Shown here piece by piece: positions 54,576-57,961 of a stretch of 57,961 bases of DNA (positions within the stretch are counted from its first letter, which is position 1; each line of letters opens with the position of its first letter). Under the pieces are notes generated by a model, which worked only from the letters and a program-made list of their open reading frames with translations, ran no database searches and was not told the origin of the DNA. This DNA is from Lachnospiraceae bacterium. GTDB taxonomy: Bacteria > Bacillota > Clostridia > Lachnospirales > Lachnospiraceae. The position numbers and the translations under genes were made by a program. Where the stretch lies: NCBI GenBank assembly GCA_017399885.1, contig JAFQAU010000115.1, forward strand, positions 1 through 57,961, written 5' to 3'.

Positions 54576-55460
54576 ATGGCGAAGAAATATCTTGATGAAG
54601 TAAATCCGGAACTGGCAAAAGAGTGGTCGGAAAAGAATGAGCCACTCACACCGGGTAATGTAACCTATGGTTCGAATAAAAAAGTGTGGTGGAAAGGAAA
54701 ATGTGGGCATGAGTGGCTGATGTCTGTAAAGAGTCGTACGAATGGAGAAGGCTGTCCATATTGTGCAGGAAAACGTATCTTAATTGGGTTTAATGACCTG
54801 GCAACGAAAGCACCACGTTTAGCAGAAGAATGGTCTGAGAAGAATAAAGAGCTGACACCCCGGCAATTTACGGTCGGTTCTTCTAAGAAAGTGTGGTGGA
54901 AGGGGAAATGTGGGCATGAATGGATGGCAGCAATAAAGAACCGGGTGAATGGCAGTGAGTGTCCCTATTGCAATAGTATTCAAGTATTAAAAGGATACAA
55001 CGATTTGGAAACCATGCAGCCGGAATTGGCAAAAGACTGGTCCGACAAAAATCTTCCGTTAAGACCAGACCAGGTAGCACAATATGCAAATAAGAGAGTG
55101 TGGTGGAAATGTCATGTGTGCGGTTATGAATGGAAAGCATTGATTTCTACAAGAGGGCGTGGCAGTAAATGTGAGTGTTGCAGTGGAACAATTACGGTTA
55201 GTGGCATCAATAATCTGGAAACTACACAACTAGAGTTGGTAAAAGAATGGTCTGCTCTTAATGAAAGCATAAAACCGACAGAGATAAGAGAAAACGCAAG
55301 AGAACTTGTCTGGTGGACTTGCAGAACCTGTAATCATACTTGGAAGGCATCCATAGCAACAAGAGTGCAAGGCAGCGGATGCCCTAATTGTAGACGGGAA
55401 GTACAGGCAAAAAGGGCAATCGTAAAGTATAGATTTAGCAAAGATATGGCACGATTGTAA
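54576..55460 (+). CDS. Protein of four tandem treble-clef zinc fingers
   Basis: 294 residues made of four repeats of about 65 residues, each with a P/NxLAxEWSxxN...LTPxxV start, a VWWKGKCGHEW core and a CPYC-type second cysteine pair (repeats begin near residues 5, 74, 143 and 212; W-W-x-C-x-x-C-x-x-x-W-K in the later ones). These are DUF4379-type zinc ribbons. In related proteins such arrays are fused to a Vsr/PD-(D/E)xK-like nuclease domain. Here a TAA (55458-55460) ends the frame, and the nuclease-like part continues in the same frame from 55467. Starts 13 bp after repA with AGGGAGG. Confidence 0.88.
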   Translation: MAKKYLDEVNPELAKEWSEKNEPLTPGNVTYGSNKKVWWKGKCGHEWLMSVKSRTNGEGCPYCAGKRILIGFNDLATKAPRLAEEWSEKNKELTPRQFTVGSSKKVWWKGKCGHEWMAAIKNRVNGSECPYCNSIQVLKGYNDLETMQPELAKDWSDKNLPLRPDQVAQYANKRVWWKCHVCGYEWKALISTRGRGSKCECCSGTITVSGINNLETTQLELVKEWSALNESIKPTEIRENARELVWWTCRTCNHTWKASIATRVQGSGCPNCRREVQAKRAIVKYRFSKDMARL

Positions 55461-55466
55461 AATAAT

Positions 55467-55859
55467 ATGGAAGTGGAGGCGTTACGATATTATCTGCAAA
55501 CAGAACAAATAGAAGCAGAATATGGAGACAAGGATGTAATAGGCGTGCCGATTGATATTTACATACCAAGTGTCCATGGAGCAATTTTTTTCTCGAAAAA
55601 CTACCATAGCAATTATCATGGTTATAGAATGGAACGGGCAAAAAATGAATTGTGCCGGAAAAATAATATCCGGGTGGTTCGTATCATAGAAAAAGGATTT
55701 AGGGAATATGACAACTGTGCTGTCATTACTCGAATGGATGATACGCTGGAAGCGTATGACAGGGCTGTGGAGATGGCGTTGTCCATGCTTGGAATTAAGA
55801 TAGATATTGATACGGAACGTGACTTGAGAAAAATATTTATTAGTTTTCAGAAGGATTAG
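55467..55859 (+). CDS. Nuclease-like domain split from the zinc-finger protein
   Basis: 130 residues in the same frame as the preceding gene, separated only by TAA-AAT-AAT. DKDVIGVPIDIYIPSVHGAI matches the DIYIPSxxxAIE strand pair of Vsr-like/PD-(D/E)xK endonuclease domains found at the C-terminus of DUF4379 proteins, and RIIEKGFREYDN follows as expected. The position of the second catalytic acid reads AIFFSKN instead of AIEYDG, so catalysis is doubtful. No clear ribosome site precedes ATG 55467. Either a nonsense-broken gene whose end is not translated, or a separately started subunit. Confidence 0.6.
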   Translation: MEVEALRYYLQTEQIEAEYGDKDVIGVPIDIYIPSVHGAIFFSKNYHSNYHGYRMERAKNELCRKNNIRVVRIIEKGFREYDNCAVITRMDDTLEAYDRAVEMALSMLGIKIDIDTERDLRKIFISFQKD

Positions 55860-55893
55860 AATGAAAAATGCAACACAATTTTAATTAATTGGG

Positions 55894-56037
55894 CATCTGC
55901 AGGCTGCTATCAAAAGTGTGGATTATTTGGCGGAAGAGGCAGAAAAGCTCATGATGGACACGGCGAATAGACGGAGAGTGCCAATTAGGAAATTTCGCAG
56001 ATTACCCCAATCTGCGAAATTTCTTTGTAAACACTGA
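55894..56037 (+). pseudogene. Startless ORF remnant
   Basis: A frame reading HLQAAIKSVDYLAEEAEKLM, then MDTANRRRVP, runs to TGA 56035-56037 across the palindrome at 55990. There is no upstream start (TAA at 55882). It looks like the end of a helical protein cut off at its 5' side. Unrecognised. Confidence 0.3.
55990..56019. repeat. Palindromic site L next to the integrase
   Basis: AAA then TTTCGCAGATT-ACCCC-AATCTGCGAAA: 11-bp perfect arms around a 5-bp asymmetric spacer. The 30-bp unit is repeated exactly, in reverse orientation, at 57406-57435. It could also act as a hairpin terminator for the upstream gene. Confidence 0.85.
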
Positions 56038-56052
56038 TAAATAGTAACTTTT

Positions 56053-57171
56053 TTAATTCAACTTTTCGATTTGACCATTTTTTTGACCACTTTCAAGCGT
56101 GCTATTATTCATCTGTGCCAGCTTACTTTCAAAAGAAAGATGCACATACTTATTTAAGGTTGTTTTCACATCAGCATGTCCTAATATTTCACTCAAGCAT
56201 TTGACTTCCATACCATTTTCAATACAGTTCGTGGCAAAGCTATGACGCAGTGTATGGAAATTTCTATTTGCTATTCCTAACTGTTTTAACAGTCTTTCAA
56301 ATTTGTACTGATATGTTCTTGGTTCCATCAATTGATTGCCATTCACAAAATATTTTGTTTTTGGTATGGCAGTTGATAGTATCTCTGAAAGCTCATCGCA
56401 AATTGGAATTGTGCGAATGGAACATATTGATTTTGGCTTATCTACTCGCAGTACTGTTTTTGCAGCACTGTTTCCATCATTTTTAATCCTTTGAACCGTT
56501 TGCGTAATAAATATCTTTTTATCATCAAGAGAAATATTGGAAGTTTCTAATGCACATATTTCACCCAGACGCATTCCTGTATAAAGGCAAAGTAGGATTC
56601 CTAAGTGATAATTGTCCCTGTGATTTAGTATATAAGACACCATCCTCCTTTGCTCGGATTTTGAAAACACAGAGATACCTCCTATTCTGTCACTCTCTTT
56701 TTGTACAATTTTTGTTTCTTTTTCTACAAGCGAGCAATTTCCTCTTTTTAGAATTTGGAATAAAACATTTCGAATACTGGAAACAGTACTCTTACTTAAC
56801 TCTGGCTGTGCTAAAATCTGATTACAGTCTTTTAATGAAACGGACAGAACTTCTTTGTTTCCGATGTTACCTTTAATATATTTTTCGTATATACTCTTGT
56901 ATTTCACATAAGTAGAATATTTTTTGTTCATAGAAATATCCTGTAACCATTCTTCTGCAATGCTAGATACATATACAATTTTCTCCTGTGTTTGAGCATT
57001 TTTCTCAGTCGATATAGGTAGTATATTCTGCATAAGGACAATGATATCTGCATAACTTTTAGCATAATAAGATTTGTATTTACTTTTCCCTGATACACTT
57101 TTAGGCATGGGACATCTCCATTCCCATCTTCCATCCTTTCGTTTTCGAACATTATGAGCAATTTTAGGCAT
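56053..57171 (-). CDS. Tyrosine recombinase/integrase
   Basis: 372-residue phage/ICE-type integrase. N-terminal arm-binding beta domain (KRKDGRWEWRCPMPKSVSGK, about 9-28), SAM-like core-binding domain (about 68-160), catalytic domain: Arg in LYTGMRLGEICAL (about 195-207), Lys region VDKPKSICSIRTIPI, HTLRHSFATN (His and Arg near 309-312), LGHADVKTTLNKYVH (His near 334, Tyr nucleophile near 344). All catalytic residues are present. The C-terminal codons for SGQKNGQ overlap an arm-type repeat. Start follows AAGGAGA on the minus strand. It should catalyse integration/excision or, given the flanking sites, inversion. Confidence 0.94.
   Translation of the reverse strand: MPKIAHNVRKRKDGRWEWRCPMPKSVSGKSKYKSYYAKSYADIIVLMQNILPISTEKNAQTQEKIVYVSSIAEEWLQDISMNKKYSTYVKYKSIYEKYIKGNIGNKEVLSVSLKDCNQILAQPELSKSTVSSIRNVLFQILKRGNCSLVEKETKIVQKESDRIGGISVFSKSEQRRMVSYILNHRDNYHLGILLCLYTGMRLGEICALETSNISLDDKKIFITQTVQRIKNDGNSAAKTVLRVDKPKSICSIRTIPICDELSEILSTAIPKTKYFVNGNQLMEPRTYQYKFERLLKQLGIANRNFHTLRHSFATNCIENGMEVKCLSEILGHADVKTTLNKYVHLSFESKLAQMNNSTLESGQKNGQIEKLN
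56071..56095. repeat. Arm-type direct repeat, integrase 3' side
   Basis: TTGACCA, T run, TTGACCACTTTCA; a 25-bp unit that differs by one base from 57230-57254 and is in the same orientation. Each unit holds two TTGACCA half-sites. It lies inside the last codons of the integrase gene. Confidence 0.75.
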
Positions 57172-57229
57172 ACTTTAGTTCTCCTTTCAATTTAGTATTT
57201 TTTATCGTAATACATTGTGCGTTCAAATT

Positions 57230-57254
57230 TTGACCACTTTTTTGACCACTTTCA
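57230..57254. repeat. Arm-type direct repeat, integrase 5' side
   Basis: Second copy of the 25-bp unit with two TTGACCAC half-sites, upstream of the integrase start. Such TGGTCAAAA direct repeats near integrase genes are typical of sites bound by the integrase N-terminal domain. Confidence 0.75.
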
Positions 57255-57405
57255 GAAAGATTACAAAAATTTCAATGTAAAATTACACAATCAAAACTAA
57301 TAATCAGAAAGTCTGTTATTCGCTTTATACAAAGCGATTGACAATATTCTCGTGAATTGTTATAATTAATTTACATATTTTAGGGATTTCTTGTTGAATG
57401 TGTTG

Positions 57406-57435
57406 TTTCGCAGATTGGGGTAATCTGCGAAATTT
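57406..57435. repeat. Palindromic site R, inverted copy of site L
   Basis: TTTCGCAGATT-GGGGT-AATCTGCGAAA then TTT. Exact reverse complement of 55990-56019 over 30 bp; the surrounding bases do not match, so the identity is confined to the site. Confidence 0.85.
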
Positions 57436-57503
57436 TAAGCAGAGGATTATAGTATTATTTTAACCTTTTCGGGGTGGAATTTAATTTATTATCATTTACC
57501 AGA

Positions 57504-57961
57504 ATGAACAATCTTGATAGTGAAGTTTCATTGGTGTTTTTGCATGGTTCTACAATGACAAAGGAGGAAATGATACCAGTTACAAAAGAGTTATTAGAAT
57601 ATAATTGCATATGTTTGGATCTGACTTCACATGGAGAATCGGAAGGCGAAATGCCTAAATGTATAGGAGATATTGCAAAAGATGTTGAATATACAATTAC
57701 GCAATTGAGGACAAATAACATTATTAGGCAAAACCTAATTTTGCTTGGGTATTCGATGGGAGGAGCAATTGCATGTGAGATAGCTCTACGAAAGAAAATA
57801 CAATGTAATGGGATTGTATTCTTGAGTAGTGGTGCTGATTTACTGCATTATACTCCTGCTATTGATCAATTGAAAACGATATCGCCGATGGATTTTCGTA
57901 TTGAAGAGATTGTGGATGAACTGTTTGGAAATATAGTAGAAGGATTTGAAAAAGAACAAAT
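57504..57961 (+). CDS. Alpha/beta hydrolase, 3' end outside the window
   Basis: Frame from ATG 57504 open to the last base (152 codons). VSLVFLHGSTMT gives the oxyanion HG motif, LDLTSHGESEG the strand-4 loop, and LLGYSMGGAIACE the nucleophile elbow (Ser near residue 84). It belongs to the alpha/beta hydrolase fold (esterase/lipase or peptidase-like); substrate unknown. No ribosome site precedes ATG 57504. The frame stays open upstream to a TAG at 57450-57452 with a GTG at 57474, and the family normally has one or two more strands before LVFLHG, so the 5' end may be missing or displaced; the palindromic site ends only 69 bp upstream. Confidence 0.8.
   Translation, partial: MNNLDSEVSLVFLHGSTMTKEEMIPVTKELLEYNCICLDLTSHGESEGEMPKCIGDIAKDVEYTITQLRTNNIIRQNLILLGYSMGGAIACEIALRKKIQCNGIVFLSSGADLLHYTPAIDQLKTISPMDFRIEEIVDELFGNIVEGFEKEQ

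Larger units (their letters stand above)
50902..57171. mobile_element. Plasmid/ICE-derived module (par, rep, integrase)
   Basis: parB-parA-parB-repA, a zinc-finger/nuclease pair and a tyrosine integrase in a row, between chromosomal rlmD and a hydrolase gene. Conjugation, relaxase and cargo genes expected of an ICE are missing, so this is either one end of a decayed element or a non-conjugative integrated plasmid. Exact outer ends were not found. Confidence 0.65.

Noticed and set aside
56071..57254. 25-bp direct repeats as attL/attR of the element
   Set aside because: They lie just on either side of the integrase gene, one inside its coding end, and each contains two half-sites, which fits arm-binding sites better than crossover sites.

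Overview
The window reads as chromosomal DNA of a low-GC anaerobic Firmicute, most likely a Lachnospiraceae-type Clostridium relative. The basis is AT-rich sequence with AGGAGG-type ribosome sites, a T-box leader, a class III (anaerobic) ribonucleotide reductase, YerC, DUF3877 and YwmB-like proteins, and a plasmid-type RepA/ParA/ParB module. No rRNA, tRNA or CRISPR array was seen.

Layout. 1-7.1 kb: manganese exporter MntP, a small FliD-C-like protein, a Cof-type HAD phosphatase, a YwmB-like exported protein and a YhaO/YhaN (SbcD/SbcC-like) pair, closed by a hairpin. 7.1-9.7 kb: YerC and a PHP phosphatase (minus strand), then a DUF2975 membrane protein with a YozG-type regulator behind a consensus promoter that carries a palindromic operator. 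9.7-17 kb: a lone PseC-like aminotransferase, a DUF1846 protein, a TtcA-like tRNA thiolase, and a T-box leader separated from aspS by a 322-bp inverted-repeat element, then a dihydrouridine synthase. 17-26 kb: an XRE regulator, a 1099-residue GGDEF protein, two polytopic glycosyltransferase-like proteins and a membrane-anchored FMN-bind-like protein. 26-34 kb: nrdD under NrdR-like boxes, then a cluster of secreted proteins (YARHG lipoprotein, zinc-ribbon membrane protein, 856-residue Ig-like surface protein) and DUF3877. 34-39.8 kb: a 1541-residue hybrid histidine kinase paralogous to the GGDEF protein, and a lipoprotein. 39.9-49.4 kb: a formate/nitrite channel and a full phosphate regulon (pstSCAB, phoU, Na/Pi symporter, PhoB/PhoR-like pair) with Pho-box repeats upstream. 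49.5-50.6 kb: RlmD-type methyltransferase. 50.9-57.4 kb: plasmid/ICE-derived module (parB-parA-parB-repA, zinc-finger protein with a split nuclease domain, tyrosine integrase). The window ends inside an alpha/beta hydrolase gene.

The most notable points are these. (1) PstS appears circularly permuted: its usual C-terminal half precedes its N-terminal half. (2) Two very large cytoplasmic sensors share a degenerate STAND/AAA-like + TPR + GAF-like front end, but one ends in a diguanylate cyclase and the other in a hybrid kinase. (3) The integrase gene is bracketed by two identical 30-bp palindromic sites in opposite orientation, each laid out as 11-5-11 like a tyrosine recombinase core site, which predicts a self-inverting cassette. 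(4) The aspS T-box seems to carry an Asn (AAC) specifier and is split from its gene by a palindromic mobile-element-like repeat. (5) Several families of palindromic intergenic repeats recur, including a hairpin that follows terminators four times.
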